This document shows, piece by piece, positions 25,352 through 34,867 of a stretch of 51,324 nucleotides of DNA. Position 1 is the stretch's first letter. Every line of letters begins with the position of its first letter. A program made the translations under genes and the position numbers. This stretch comes from Candidatus Latescibacterota bacterium. Lineage in GTDB: Bacteria; Latescibacterota; UBA2968; UBA8231. Below the pieces are notes generated by a model. The model was not told where the DNA came from and ran no database searches. It saw nothing but the letters and a program-made list of their open reading frames with translations. The stretch spans positions 11,445-62,768 of the forward strand of contig JAGWBY010000042.1 of the NCBI GenBank assembly GCA_021295675.1, given 5' to 3'.

Positions 25352-27447
25352 ATGGATCACACTGATAAGTTGCGTACCACGCAGGATTGTTACGGCTGCT
25401 CCAAGCGGCTAGCGGCCTGTCTGCTGAGCGTCGGGCTGGCCGCATGGGCAGAGCCGGTGGCCGCGGAGTCAAACCCGTGCGCCAACGGTATCGTCGTATC
25501 GGGGCCGCAGGACCACCCCGGCTTAGTAGCCAACTGCGAGGTGCTCTTGGACCTACGCGACCGCTTGGCTGGCGACCGCGGCTTAAACTGGAGCGCGGAC
25601 ATACCCATTACCCAGTGGGAGGGGATCGCGGTCGGCGATGCTGGCGTCAAAACGTTGGAACTTGGCGACCGTGAATTGACGGGTGTGGTCCCATCCGAAT
25701 TGGGCCAACTAAGTCAACTGGAATGGTTGAGCCTCTACGACAACGAGTTGACCGGCTCGATTCCTCCTGAGTTGGGCCAGCTAAGTCAATTAGAGTGGTT
25801 GGACCTCGGCGGCAATGTGCTGATCGGCTCAGTTCCCCCCGAGTTGGGTCGTTTGAGCCAACTGGAGTGGCTGGATCTTAGCGGCAATGTGCTGATCGGC
25901 TCGATTCCAGCCGAACTAAGCCAACTGATAGCCCTGCGGGGGCTGTATCTCTACGGCAACCAGTTGATCGGCTCAATTCCGCTCGAACTGAGCCAACTGA
26001 CCGCTCTGCGGGGGCTGCGCCTCGACAACAATAGGCTGACGGGTGTGATTCCACCCGCTTTGGACCGTCTGACAGAGTTAGAGGAGTTGGACCTCGACGG
26101 CAACGCGCTGATAGGATGTGTACCGGAGACATTGGCCAGATGGGTTGACGATCTGCCGGTTTGCTCCCAAGTCGCAAAATCATCCGATGCGGCGGTTAGC
26201 GGGGTGACGGCCATCGTCCTAGGCGATGCAATCGAGCACTTGATTGTTGAGTTTGCGCGCACCATCCCCGGCCGCCAACTCGACTACGTTTGGATCGGTG
26301 TCACCGACGAGTTCGGCCAGCTAGAATTGATCATCTCCAGTGAGGCCCCGGTGAGCGGCTACTATCAAGCCCGCGCTCGCAACGCCGCCGGAGAGGTGGT
26401 GGGCCGGTGGCACGGCATTTTCCTCGACGAAAACCGGCTCCAGAGCTTGGAACTGACCTTGGGCGGCGATGCACATGTGGTAGCCAGCCAAGTGCTGGCC
26501 AGAGAGGCCGAATTGATTGCCCACTACCCCTTCAATGGCGGCAATGCCCGAGACGTCAGTGAAAACGAGCACCACGGCACTCTGTCGGGTCCCGTGCCCA
26601 CAAGAGACCGCTTCGGCAACGAAGGTGGTGCGATTCTCTTCCACGGTACTGACCATCGCATTGATTTGCCGCACAAAGTGCTCGATGGCCGGCTGGATGT
26701 GACCATCGCCTTCTGGTTGAAAACCTCCAAGACCGGAGCTCAAACCATTGTCAGCGGTGCCAATCAGCTCAACGACAACGAACATATTGTCTTTTTTTTG
26801 AACGAAGGCCTGATCCGCTTCTATTCGCACGGGAATGTGGGGAGAAATCAGGTCTGGTGTGACGTAGAAATCCAACCGATTGCCGACGGCACTTGGCACC
26901 ACTTTGCCGTGATTCGCAATGCCTTGGCGAGGAGTACCTCAAGCGTTGTAGGCACTTGGCGTACGATACACTCAAGGTCGAGGCGGGAGGGCTCATTCTC
27001 GGTCAAGATCAGGATACGTTCGGGGGCGGTTTCGACGCGAGTCAGGTTCTCAGGGGCGCGTTGGACGACCTCAGAATATACGATGGGACCTTGTCGGCCA
27101 CTGAGGTGCAGGCCCTCATGCGTGAAGGCGACCCCGACGATCCCGGTGCGGCTAAGGAGGTGGCGTCGGTCGCCAGCGGCCTAGATCCCAATGTCCCCAA
27201 TCCCTTCAACGCCAGCACCCAGCTCAACTACCGCTTGGCCACCCCCGGCCCGGTGAGACTGGATATCTACAATGTGTTGGGACAGTCGGTGCATACACTG
27301 GTAGATGAGTTTCAGGCCGCAGGCTCTTATCGGGTCTATTGGGATGCCCGAGACCAACAAGGCATCCCCGTAGCGGCGGGCGTCTATATCAGCCGTCTGC
27401 ACTACCCCGGTGGAGTCCAGACCCGACGGTTGCTCTTGCTCAAGTAG
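25352..27447 (+). CDS. Secreted LRR-LamG protein with FlgD/T9SS-like sorting tail; frame break near 26940
   Basis: The first frame has a signal-like segment (CLLSVGLAAWAEPVAA), an LRR N-cap (LNWSADIPITQWEGI), then about seven 24-residue plant-type repeats (LGQLSQLEWLDLGGNVLIGS-type) encoded by 72-nt DNA repeats at about 25680-26110. An Ig-like region and a LamG/concanavalin-like domain follow (LIAHYPFNGGNARDVSENEH, WHHFAVIRN). Near 26940 the frame is lost; another frame continues with GGLILGQDQDTFGGGFDASQ and ALDDLRIYDGTLSA, and ends in a sorting tail (PNVPNPFNAS, LDIYNVLGQSVHTLVD, PVAAGVYISRL). Loss of roughly 20-25 nt is likely. Probably a surface adhesin or glycan-binding protein. Confidence 0.75.
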
Positions 27448-27448
27448 C

Positions 27449-28432
27449 TCACGGCAGTGGAGCGTCGTCGCGGACTAGGCCTTCGTCGCGGAGCTCGGCC
27501 CAAAACGAGGCGGGAATCTCCTGCGTGAGCAAGTCGAAATTCTCCTGCACTCGCTCAGGTTGTCGCGTCCCGGGGATGATACAGGTGATGGCCGGATGGG
27601 CGAAGACGAATTGCGAGGCCGCTGCTTTGAGATCGACGTGGTGGCGAGCGGCCACGGCCTCTAGCGACTCGGCCTTAGCCGCAATTTCGGGCGGCGCTTC
27701 TCGGTAGTTGTAGGTCGCGCCCGGGCGTGCGCCTTTGGCCAAGATGCCGCTGTTGTACGTGCCGCCGGCCATGATGCCGATATTCTTTTCCACACACAGC
27801 GGCAAGAGTTCGTCGAGTGCACCTTGGTCGAGTAAGCTGTAGCGTCCGGCGAGGAGGAAGCAGTCGAAATCGCCCTCGCGGGCAAAGCGGGCTAGCATTT
27901 CCCATTGGTTCATGCCCGCACTGACGGCACTAATGACGCCTTCGCCGCGCAGCTTGTCGAGCGCGGGATAAGCTCCGTCGATGGCTTCCTGCCAGTGGTT
28001 GTCCGGGTCGTGAATGTGGAGGATGTCGATGCGATCTACGCCTAGGCGTTTGAGGCTGTCTTCGAAGGAGCGCATGACGCCGTCGTAGCTGAAGTCGAAT
28101 ACAGGTTGATACGAGGCCGGGCCGTCGAAAATGCCCGCCTGTTGGTCTTGCTCGGTTGGGACTAAGACGCGCCCCACTTTGGACGCGAGCACATAGCTGT
28201 CGCGCGGCACGCCCACGAGGGCCTGCCCGAGGCGGATTTCGCTTTTGCCCGACCCGTACAGCGGTGCAGTGTCTAGGAGGTTCAGGCCCAAAGATAGGGC
28301 GCGGTGGACGACGGCGACGGCTTGGTCGTCCGGTATGTCGCCGTACAGGCCGCCGATAGAGGCGCAGCCCAAGCCAAGGCGGGTGACGCGTAGGCCGCTG
28401 CTGCCGAGGGTGACTTTTTCGAGTGGATTCAT
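27449..28432 (-). CDS. Aldo/keto reductase (D-threo-aldose 1-dehydrogenase-like)
   Basis: A 327-residue NAD(P)H-dependent TIM-barrel oxidoreductase. It has LGLGCASIGGLYG, the active-site region LLDTAPLYGSGKSEIRLG (D and Y of the tetrad), the lysine in YVLASKVGRV, the histidine in DILHIHDPDN, and the coenzyme loop IIPGTRQPERVQEN. The sequence resembles the fucose/threo-aldose dehydrogenase branch, but sugar specificity is inferred. The ATG at 28432 has GGAG about 8 bases upstream; the frame stays open to 28528 without a better start. Its stop is 2 bases from the end of the convergent LRR gene. Confidence 0.85.
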   Translation of the reverse strand: MNPLEKVTLGSSGLRVTRLGLGCASIGGLYGDIPDDQAVAVVHRALSLGLNLLDTAPLYGSGKSEIRLGQALVGVPRDSYVLASKVGRVLVPTEQDQQAGIFDGPASYQPVFDFSYDGVMRSFEDSLKRLGVDRIDILHIHDPDNHWQEAIDGAYPALDKLRGEGVISAVSAGMNQWEMLARFAREGDFDCFLLAGRYSLLDQGALDELLPLCVEKNIGIMAGGTYNSGILAKGARPGATYNYREAPPEIAAKAESLEAVAARHHVDLKAAASQFVFAHPAITCIIPGTRQPERVQENFDLLTQEIPASFWAELRDEGLVRDDAPLP

Positions 28433-28517
28433 AGCGTGCTCCCCATAGTTTATAGATGTAAAGAGCAAAACATAGGCCAAACTACTCGCGACAAAAAGCC
28501 CGTCCCTTGGGGCTTGC

Positions 28518-28546
28518 TTGACGCTCACAGGGGCATGCCGTACATT
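28518..28546 (+). promoter_or_regulatory. Predicted sigma-70 promoter for the YyaL-like lipoprotein gene
   Basis: TTGACG (28518-28523) and TACATT (28541-28546) are separated by exactly 17 bases. The predicted start would lie about 40 bases before the ATG at 28592. The promoter sits in the divergent gap with the aldo/keto reductase gene. Confidence 0.55.
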
Positions 28547-28591
28547 AAGCGGCCTTTGTAAATTACCCCGAACTCATTGAATATAAAAGAG

Positions 28592-30025
28592 ATGTGTCAA
28601 TTTAAGGCCAAGCTGCTGGCGCTGCTAATGCTGGCTGGGTGTGCCGCCACCGAAGAGCCGCCGCAAGAAGAAGCGGTTCGCAGCGAGCGGCCCGCTTTGG
28701 CCGAGTGGCAGTGGGCCGATGGCGAGCTGCCTTGGGGTGCTTGGGACGAGTCTTTGTTCGCGCGCGCCCAAAGCGAAGACAAGCCCATATTGGTGTATTT
28801 GGCCGCTCCGGGATGCGAGGGCCTGTTCCCCGCGCCGACGCCGGCGTTGCGTCAACTGGTCGCCGAGAAATTTATCAGCGTGCAGGTCGATCCATTCAAG
28901 CGGCCGGATATTGCTCGGCGCTACGACAGCGGCGGTTGGCCGGCCTTGGTGGTGGCCCTGCCGGACGGACAGATTTTCGCGCGGGCTGTGGATATTCCAC
29001 CGGCCAACGTCGAGCCTTATTTGCGTCGGTTGCACACGGCCTACGAGGAAAAGCGCGAGGTAATCGTCGCCAAGGTGCAGCGCGCCGCCCGTCCCAAGGT
29101 TGAGAAACCTGTTGCAATAGATGCCGTTTACCGCGCGTGCGCGGTTGCCTTTGACTCGACCCACGGCGGTTTCGGCGGCCCGACTAAGTTTCTCGAAACT
29201 TCGACGTTGCGCTTCCTGCTCACCTATGCCGAGGCACGGGGTGCAGCACCGGCGCGGCAGATGGCCTTGGCTAGCTTGGATGCAGTGCTTGCCTCGCCGC
29301 TTGGCGACAGCGGTGGTTTTCGGGCGTACTCATACACACCGGATTGGAGTGCGCCTGCGAGTGAGCGGGACGCTCTCGATCAGGCAGCCATGCTGCATTT
29401 GTTGCTGGAGACAGGCCAGTCCCGCTACGCCGAGTCGGCTAGGGCGATACTTAGCTTTGTCGAAGGCTCACTCTTTGATGCAGCCGAGGGCGCGTTTCGC
29501 GGTCGCCAAGTCATGGCCGACACTTGGTGGACCGACCCCGCGCTCTACGCCGACCGCCAAGCGGCTCTGATACGGGCTTATCTCGCTGCGGCTACTACTT
29601 TAGGCGACGAACGCACCGCTCAGGTGGCCCTGCAAGCCGGCGACGCGCTCGTCAATCGCTGTATCGACGATCGCGGTCGGGTGCGGCACGTCTGCAACTC
29701 AGAAACCGAAGGCAGCGCGGGCCTGCTCGGCGATCAAGCCTTGGCGGCATTGGCTCTGGAGGAGTTGGGCGAGTGGAGTGGGGAGGCGCGATTTGCTGCG
29801 GCTGCCGAACAGGTCGCGCGCTTTATGGAGCAATCGTACGATCGCCTCGCTGCTCTCGATCCGCTATCGCACCACGGCAAGGCTCTCGCTCTCCAGTTTT
29901 ACGGGCGACAGGGCCGCGCTGAGCGGGTGGTCGCCTTGACCACCGAGCCGCCTTTGGCGCAGGCATCTGACCGAGCGCATAGCTCGTGGGCGCGAGCCTT
30001 GCTGCTGTACGGCCCGCCGCTATGA
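28592..30025 (+). CDS. YyaL-like lipoprotein: thioredoxin-fold plus six-hairpin glycosidase-like domain
   Basis: A 477-residue protein with lipobox LLMLAGC (cysteine about residue 17). A thioredoxin-fold domain follows (WDESLFARAQSEDKPILVYL, FISVQVDPFKRPDIARRY, GGWPALVVALPDGQIF) but its active site is APGCEG, with one cysteine instead of CxxC, so ordinary disulfide exchange is unlikely. The second part is alpha-helical (CAVAFDSTHGGFGGPTKF, ERDALDQAAMLHLLLE, LGDQALAALALEELGE) like the six-hairpin domain of YyaL/spermatogenesis-associated protein 20. Role unknown. The ATG at 28592 is preferred to the in-frame TTG at 28577. The stop overlaps the rfbD ATG. Confidence 0.75.
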   Translation: MCQFKAKLLALLMLAGCAATEEPPQEEAVRSERPALAEWQWADGELPWGAWDESLFARAQSEDKPILVYLAAPGCEGLFPAPTPALRQLVAEKFISVQVDPFKRPDIARRYDSGGWPALVVALPDGQIFARAVDIPPANVEPYLRRLHTAYEEKREVIVAKVQRAARPKVEKPVAIDAVYRACAVAFDSTHGGFGGPTKFLETSTLRFLLTYAEARGAAPARQMALASLDAVLASPLGDSGGFRAYSYTPDWSAPASERDALDQAAMLHLLLETGQSRYAESARAILSFVEGSLFDAAEGAFRGRQVMADTWWTDPALYADRQAALIRAYLAAATTLGDERTAQVALQAGDALVNRCIDDRGRVRHVCNSETEGSAGLLGDQALAALALEELGEWSGEARFAAAAEQVARFMEQSYDRLAALDPLSHHGKALALQFYGRQGRAERVVALTTEPPLAQASDRAHSSWARALLLYGPPL

Positions 30026-30921
30026 GAATTTTGGTGACAGGTGCCACTGGCTTTTTGGGCCGTACTCTGCTCTCTTTGGCAGGGGAAGCTGAGTGGATGG
30101 GCTGCGGTCGTCGCCCCGCTGCCGAGGGCATTCCCTATCGCCAAGTTGATCTAGCCGACCGCAAAGCTGTGGCCGCACTCGTCGCCGAACTGGCTCCAGA
30201 TTGGGTGATCAACGCCGCGGCCATGACCGATGTCGATGGCTGCGAAAAAGATGCGCGGGCTGCGCGGCAAGCCAACGTCGATATTCCCGAGAACTTGGCT
30301 GCGGCTTGCGACGCGGCCGGGGCTGGCTTGGCCCATATTTCCACGGATTACGTCTTCGACGGCAAGCGCGGCCCCTACGGCGAAGGGGATACGACCAATC
30401 CACTGTCTTGCTACGGCCAACTCAAGCTCGAAAGCGAGGCTATATTAAAGAAAATGGAACGGGTGCTAGTCGTGCGGACTCTGTGGCTGTACGGCTATGT
30501 CCCGCAGGCCGGATCCAACTTCCTCACTTGGGTGCTACGGGGGTTGTCTCGCGACCAGCCCCTGCGGGTCTTTGCCGATCAGTGGGGCAACCCGACCTAT
30601 ATCCGCGATTTGGCCCGCGCCTTGGTGGCCCTGTGCGGCCAAGAGGCGCGAGGCTTGTTGCACGCAGGTGGCGCGACCTTTATGACGCGCTGGGAGATGG
30701 CGCGGGAACTGGCCTGTTTTTTCGGCATCGACGGCGCGTTGATCGAACCCGTACCGACCCGCGTAGCTGGACTGCCAGCCGCGCGTCCCTTGCGCTCCGG
30801 TTTGCGCACCGACGCGCTGGAAGCCGCGCTCGGCCGCCGGCCCCTGAGCTTTGCCGAGGGGCTTCAATGCCTCGCTGCGGACCCGCTTTTTCGCCGCGAC
30901 TTTCCCCAATTTGTCCACTAG
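30022..30921 (+). CDS. rfbD: dTDP-4-dehydrorhamnose reductase (RmlD) family protein
   Basis: A 299-residue extended short-chain dehydrogenase. It shows the NAD(P) loop MRILVTGATGFLGRTLL, INAAAMTDVDGCEKD, the catalytic S/T-Y-K (ISTDYVFDGKRGPYGEGD with YGQLKLE), and GNPTYIRDLARALVAL. RmlD makes dTDP-L-rhamnose from dTDP-4-keto-rhamnose. RmlA, B and C are not in the window, so rhamnose is not proven; related proteins reduce other nucleotide sugars. ATGA overlap with the preceding gene and a 9-base gap to the next GT2 gene suggest a polysaccharide operon. Confidence 0.85.
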   Translation: MRILVTGATGFLGRTLLSLAGEAEWMGCGRRPAAEGIPYRQVDLADRKAVAALVAELAPDWVINAAAMTDVDGCEKDARAARQANVDIPENLAAACDAAGAGLAHISTDYVFDGKRGPYGEGDTTNPLSCYGQLKLESEAILKKMERVLVVRTLWLYGYVPQAGSNFLTWVLRGLSRDQPLRVFADQWGNPTYIRDLARALVALCGQEARGLLHAGGATFMTRWEMARELACFFGIDGALIEPVPTRVAGLPAARPLRSGLRTDALEAALGRRPLSFAEGLQCLAADPLFRRDFPQFVH

Positions 30922-30930
30922 CCTATCCTC

Positions 30931-31656
30931 ATGGATCCCGTGCAGATTTCACTGATAACGCCTACGTACAACGAGCGGGAAAATCTGCCGCTTTTGGCGG
31001 AAGAAATCTTTGCGATCGTCGGCCAGGAGCCAGATATCGACTTGGAGTTCATCGTGGTAGATGACAACTCGCCCGACGGCACCGGCGAGGTGGCCGAGTC
31101 GCTGAAGGCTCGCTATCCTATGCAGGTAATACATCGGCCAGGCAAGCTCGGTTTGGGGTCGGCAGTGATGGCGGGTTTCGCGCAATCGGCGCGGCCATAC
31201 CTCGGCGTGATAGACGCCGACTTGAGCCACGACCCGGCGATCCTGCCCGAACTCATCCACAGCCTGCGCGAATGCGACATTGCCATGGGCAGCCGCTTTG
31301 GGGCGACTAGCCGAGTCGAACGATGGGCGTGGCACCGCAAGCTGATTTCGCGAATCGGCGTGGGCGCGGCCCGCCTGCTGACCGGGGTCGAGGACCCGCT
31401 GTCGGGTTATTTCTGTCTGCGCCGCCAAGTGATACAGGACTTAGTACTCACGTCTTCGGGTTACAAAATTCTGCTCGAAATTTTGGTCAAGGGTCGCTAT
31501 CAGCAGCATCGCTCGGTGCCTTTTGTCTTTCGCAATCGCCAGTTTAGCGCCAGCAAGCTGGACTTGCGCGAGCATCTGCTTTTTGCCAAACAAATCCTCT
31601 ACTTCAGCGGCTACAAGCTCATGGGTCGCCACCGAGGTACTAAATCGTGCGACTGA
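30931..31656 (+). CDS. Polyprenol-phosphate mannosyl/glucosyl transferase-like GT2 (DPM1 type)
   Basis: A 241-residue GT-A glycosyltransferase of family 2. It has SLITPTYNERENLPLL, FIVVDDNSPDGTGEVAE, RPGKLGLGSAVMAGF, the metal-binding DAD (GVIDADLSHDP) and the acceptor-region SGYFCLRRQVI. No membrane helices are visible, as in the short dolichol/polyprenol-phosphate mannose synthases. It should charge a polyprenyl phosphate with a hexose, giving donors for GT-C enzymes such as the one at 23714. It overlaps the next GT2 gene by 10 bases. Confidence 0.88.
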   Translation: MDPVQISLITPTYNERENLPLLAEEIFAIVGQEPDIDLEFIVVDDNSPDGTGEVAESLKARYPMQVIHRPGKLGLGSAVMAGFAQSARPYLGVIDADLSHDPAILPELIHSLRECDIAMGSRFGATSRVERWAWHRKLISRIGVGAARLLTGVEDPLSGYFCLRRQVIQDLVLTSSGYKILLEILVKGRYQQHRSVPFVFRNRQFSASKLDLREHLLFAKQILYFSGYKLMGRHRGTKSCD

Positions 31657-33304
31657 GCGTCGTCTTTCTCAGCTACAACACCCGCGACCTGACCCGACAA
31701 GCCCTGAGCTCTGTACTCGCAGCAACTGAAGGCCTAGAAGTGGAGATATTCGTCGTTGACAATGCCTCGGTAGATGGCAGTGCCGAGATGGTAGCCGAGG
31801 AGTTCCCGCAAGTGAAGTTGATCTGCAACGCGGCCAATGTGGGTTTTGCGGCTGGCAACAACGTGGCCTTGCGGCAGGTGAGCGGAGAATACGCGCTGCT
31901 GATCAACACCGATACCATTGTGCGCCGGGATGCGCTGCGCACGATGGTGGAGTTCTTGGACGAGCACCCGGAAGCCGGTGCCTGTGGGTGCAAAATTCTC
32001 GACCCAGACGGCACCTTGCAGCTCGATAGCCGCCGTGGCTTTCCGACGCCGTTGGCTGCCTTCTGCAAGATGTCGGGCCTGAGCCGCTTCTTTCCCAAGC
32101 ACCCGCTCATTGCCCACTACCACATGACGTATCTCGATCCCGAACAGACGGCCGAGGTCGAGGTGCTGTCTGGTTCCTGCATGATGGTGAGGAAGGCGGC
32201 TATGGATGAAGTCGGCCTGCTCGACGAGGATTACTTCATGTACGGCGAGGACATCGACTGGTGCTATCGCTTCCACCGAGCCGGCTGGAAAATTTACTAC
32301 GTGCCGACGACTGAGATCATCCACTTCCGCGGCGAGAGTGGCCGGGGGGTGCCTCTGCGAATTCTCTATCGCAAGAGCCGCGCCATGTCGATTTTTGTCA
32401 ACAAGCATATGGTGCGGCGCTTTCGCTTCTTCCCGCTGTGGCTTTTGCAGGTGGGCATTGCCCTGTACGGGACGTTTCGCTTTCTCGCCCGGACCGGTCG
32501 CGCCTTAGCCATGCCGCTGATCGACGCCGGCTTGGTGCTCTGCGGCCTAAAGCTGGGTTTAGCGATGCGCTACCACCAAGAACTGGCACCCTTCATCTAC
32601 CGCATTGAGCAGGCCGGCAATCTCCTCGGCCTCGCCGTTCAGCCGACGCGCTGGCTGGTGCCGCCTCCGTACTCGGATTTGCAATGGGCTGCGGTGTACG
32701 GCGCTTCGACCTTGGTCTGGCTGCTGGCATTTTACATGTCGGGCCTGTACGACCGCCGCCGCTACTCAGTGGCGTGGTCCGTGGTGGGGGTGACGCTGGG
32801 TTTTGCTTTCATCGTGATGCTGGTTTTCTTCTTTAAGGCATACAACTTCTCGCGGCTGGCCGCAGTCTAATCGCTGGTTGGCGCTTTGTCGCGCGTTGGT
32901 TTTTGCACCAGCGCGGTCGCGAGGGCCGATTGCGCACCCTGTTGGTGGGAACGGATGCGGTCGCCGTGCATTTCGTCGATCAGTTAGAGCGCACGGGTGT
33001 GGTCCACTGCGACCTGATCGGCGTGGTGGGCGATGGTTCCCAACAGCGGGGCTGTCCGCTGGCTGGTCGCCCGGTGGTCGGCCACGTTGGCGAACTGGAG
33101 TCATTAGTGAACGACTTTGGCATTGATCACCTCGTGTTCACTCCGAGCGCCATGGCATCATTCTTGGAGCGGCCGGTGCGGTCGCGGGGCGCGCGTGATT
33201 TGCGCGTTAGCATGGTGCCGATTGCGTTTGCCGAGATGGTTGCCGATCGCGGTGCAGACGACTCCGCGCCTTTGCCCCTCGTGGAGATTCAGGTGGGCAG
33301 TTGA
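31647..33304 (+). CDS. GT2 glycosyltransferase fused to a membrane/CoA-binding-type N-terminal half of a sugar-phosphate transferase; frame break near 32865
   Basis: Residues 1-270 are a WbbL/rhamnosyltransferase-type GT2: VVFLSYNTRDLTRQAL, FVVDNASVDGSAEMV, NVGFAAGNNVAL, the NTD metal site (LLINTDTIV), and FMYGEDIDWCYRFHRAGWK. The remainder has membrane helices (WAAVYGASTLVWLLAFYMSG) ending YDRRRYS, the motif of polyprenyl glycosylphosphotransferase N-terminal halves. After a stop at 32870 another frame continues LIAGWRFVARWFLHQRG, the Rossmann loop TLLVGTDAVAVHFVDQL and VPIAFAEMVAD. The catalytic sugar-phosphate transferase domain never follows. The frame gap fits a loss of about 25-28 nt. 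Either frame alone would give a GT2 with two helices plus a separate Rossmann fragment. Confidence 0.65.
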
Positions 33305-33373
33305 ACTGGGTGGTGTTGATTTCTTACCTTTATTTACGTATTGTGAACGCGAGCATACGCTGGGAGAATAACT

Positions 33374-34075
33374 ATGTCTGAAAGGCGTTTGGCAGGCGGT
33401 CGGGAGATCGTGCTGCCGATGAGCAAAGCAGTAGAAATTAGTTTTCGCAGCCTAAAAATTCGCTTTGGCCGCTCGCTGATCACCACCAGCGGCGTGATTC
33501 TGGCCATCGCCTTTTTAATGTCTGTGTGGAGCAACAACGAAATCATCAGCAGCCTGCGCAACGCGGACAAAAGCGAGATCAATTTGCTGTTGCAAAAAAA
33601 CGGCATTGAGACCGGCGTCACCGAGGCTGGCGACGCTTCTGCAGAGGCCCAAGCCCGCATGCAGGAAGAGCAATCCAAGCAGACTTGGCTTATCAGTCTC
33701 TCGCTGTTGGTCTGCGTCGTTGGTATTGCCAACGCCATGTTGATGTCGGTGACCGAGCGCTTCCGCGAGATTGGCACCATGAAGTGCCTCGGGGCCTTGG
33801 ACACTTTTATCGTCAAGCTCTTCCTGCTCGAATCGACCTTTCAGGGGTTGGCGGGAACTTCGGCGGGGATCGTCATTGGCTTCGCGCTGACGCTGGGGTT
33901 GGCTCTGCTCGATTACGGCGGTTACACGTTCACCTATTTCCCGCTGAGCGGCATCGCTGAATCAGCTGGTTACGCCTTGGTGGTGGGAACCTTGCTTTCG
34001 CTAATCGGTGCTATGTTGCCAGCGTACCGCGCGGCCAAGATGGAGCCGGTCGAGGCCATGCGCTCCGACACTTGA
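33374..34075 (+). CDS. Short FtsX/MacB-like ABC transporter permease
   Basis: A 233-residue permease with one N-terminal helix (SLITTSGVILAIAFLMSVW), a short loop instead of the large MacB periplasmic domain, and the FtsX-type block of three helices: LLVCVVGIANAMLMSVTERFREIGTMKC in part (VCVVGIANAMLMSVTERF), FIVKLFLLESTFQGLAG, and the terminal LPAYRAAKMEPVEAMR motif. It works with the ATPase encoded 21 bases downstream. The missing periplasmic core suggests a minimal exporter or lipoprotein/peptide-signalling permease. GGGAGA precedes the ATG. Confidence 0.85.
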   Translation: MSERRLAGGREIVLPMSKAVEISFRSLKIRFGRSLITTSGVILAIAFLMSVWSNNEIISSLRNADKSEINLLLQKNGIETGVTEAGDASAEAQARMQEEQSKQTWLISLSLLVCVVGIANAMLMSVTERFREIGTMKCLGALDTFIVKLFLLESTFQGLAGTSAGIVIGFALTLGLALLDYGGYTFTYFPLSGIAESAGYALVVGTLLSLIGAMLPAYRAAKMEPVEAMRSDT

Positions 34076-34096
34076 TTTCTTAGAGGAGATCTTAAA

Positions 34097-34867
34097 ATGA
34101 CCGAAACCGCCCCGGACGAGGTCGCTGTCCAAGAAGCGGAAAAACGCACGGTAGTACGGACCCAGCAGGTAAAGAAAACTTACTTGATGGGTGAGATTGA
34201 GGTTCACGCCCTGCGCGGGGTGGACATGGAAATCTACACCGGCGAGTACATGTCGATCATGGGGCCTTCGGGCTCGGGCAAGAGTACCTTCTTCAATATG
34301 GTCGGCGGCCTCGACAAGCCCTCGGAGGGCAAGGTGTACATTGACGAGGTGGATGTTGCCCAGCTCGACGCATATGAACTGGCTTGGCTGCGCTGCCGCA
34401 AGATCGGCTACATTTTCCAGTCTTTTAACTTGATCCCGGTGATGACCGCGCTCGAAAACGTCACCTTGCCGATGGTCTTCGCCGGTCTGACCAGCGACGA
34501 GGCCCGCGACAAGGGCATGGAGCTTTTGGGCAAGGTGGGCCTCGGCGAGCGGTACTCGCACAAGCCCTACGAGCTTTCGGGTGGCCAGCAGCAGCGCGTG
34601 GCCGTCGCCCGCGCCTTGGCCAACGACCCGGCCGTCGTCCTCGCCGACGAACCGACGGGGAATCTGGACCTGCGCACGGGCACCGAAATCATCGAATTGC
34701 TCAAAGAGATGAACGAGAATTCCGGCGTGACTGTCATCTCGGCGACCCACGACCACAAGATGCTCAGCGTTTCCGACCGCGTGGTGTGGGTCAAGGATGG
34801 CCAAGTCGATCACATACGCAATCGCGAAGACTTAGATATCGAAGTAACCCACGTAGAAGGCGAGTAG
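34097..34867 (+). CDS. LolD/MacB-type ABC transporter ATP-binding protein
   Basis: A 256-residue ATPase with Walker A MGPSGSGKSTFF, the Q-loop YIFQSFNLIPVMTALENV, the signature YELSGGQQQRVAVARAL, Walker B AVVLADEPTGNLD and the H-loop ISATHDHKM. This is the MacB/LolD/FtsE class, always paired with FtsX-like permeases such as the one encoded just before. A Shine-Dalgarno (AGAGGAGAT) lies before the ATG. The TAG stop overlaps the GTG start of the TSUP gene. Confidence 0.92.
   Translation: MTETAPDEVAVQEAEKRTVVRTQQVKKTYLMGEIEVHALRGVDMEIYTGEYMSIMGPSGSGKSTFFNMVGGLDKPSEGKVYIDEVDVAQLDAYELAWLRCRKIGYIFQSFNLIPVMTALENVTLPMVFAGLTSDEARDKGMELLGKVGLGERYSHKPYELSGGQQQRVAVARALANDPAVVLADEPTGNLDLRTGTEIIELLKEMNENSGVTVISATHDHKMLSVSDRVVWVKDGQVDHIRNREDLDIEVTHVEGE

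Noticed and set aside
25680..26110. Possible CRISPR-like array (regular 72-base repeats)
   Set aside because: The repeats are coding, in frame and encode LRR units without unique spacers.
30201..31064. Plus-strand frame of 287 codons across rfbD and the DPM1-type gene
   Set aside because: It overlaps two well-defined genes in another frame and is arginine- and cysteine-rich without motif.
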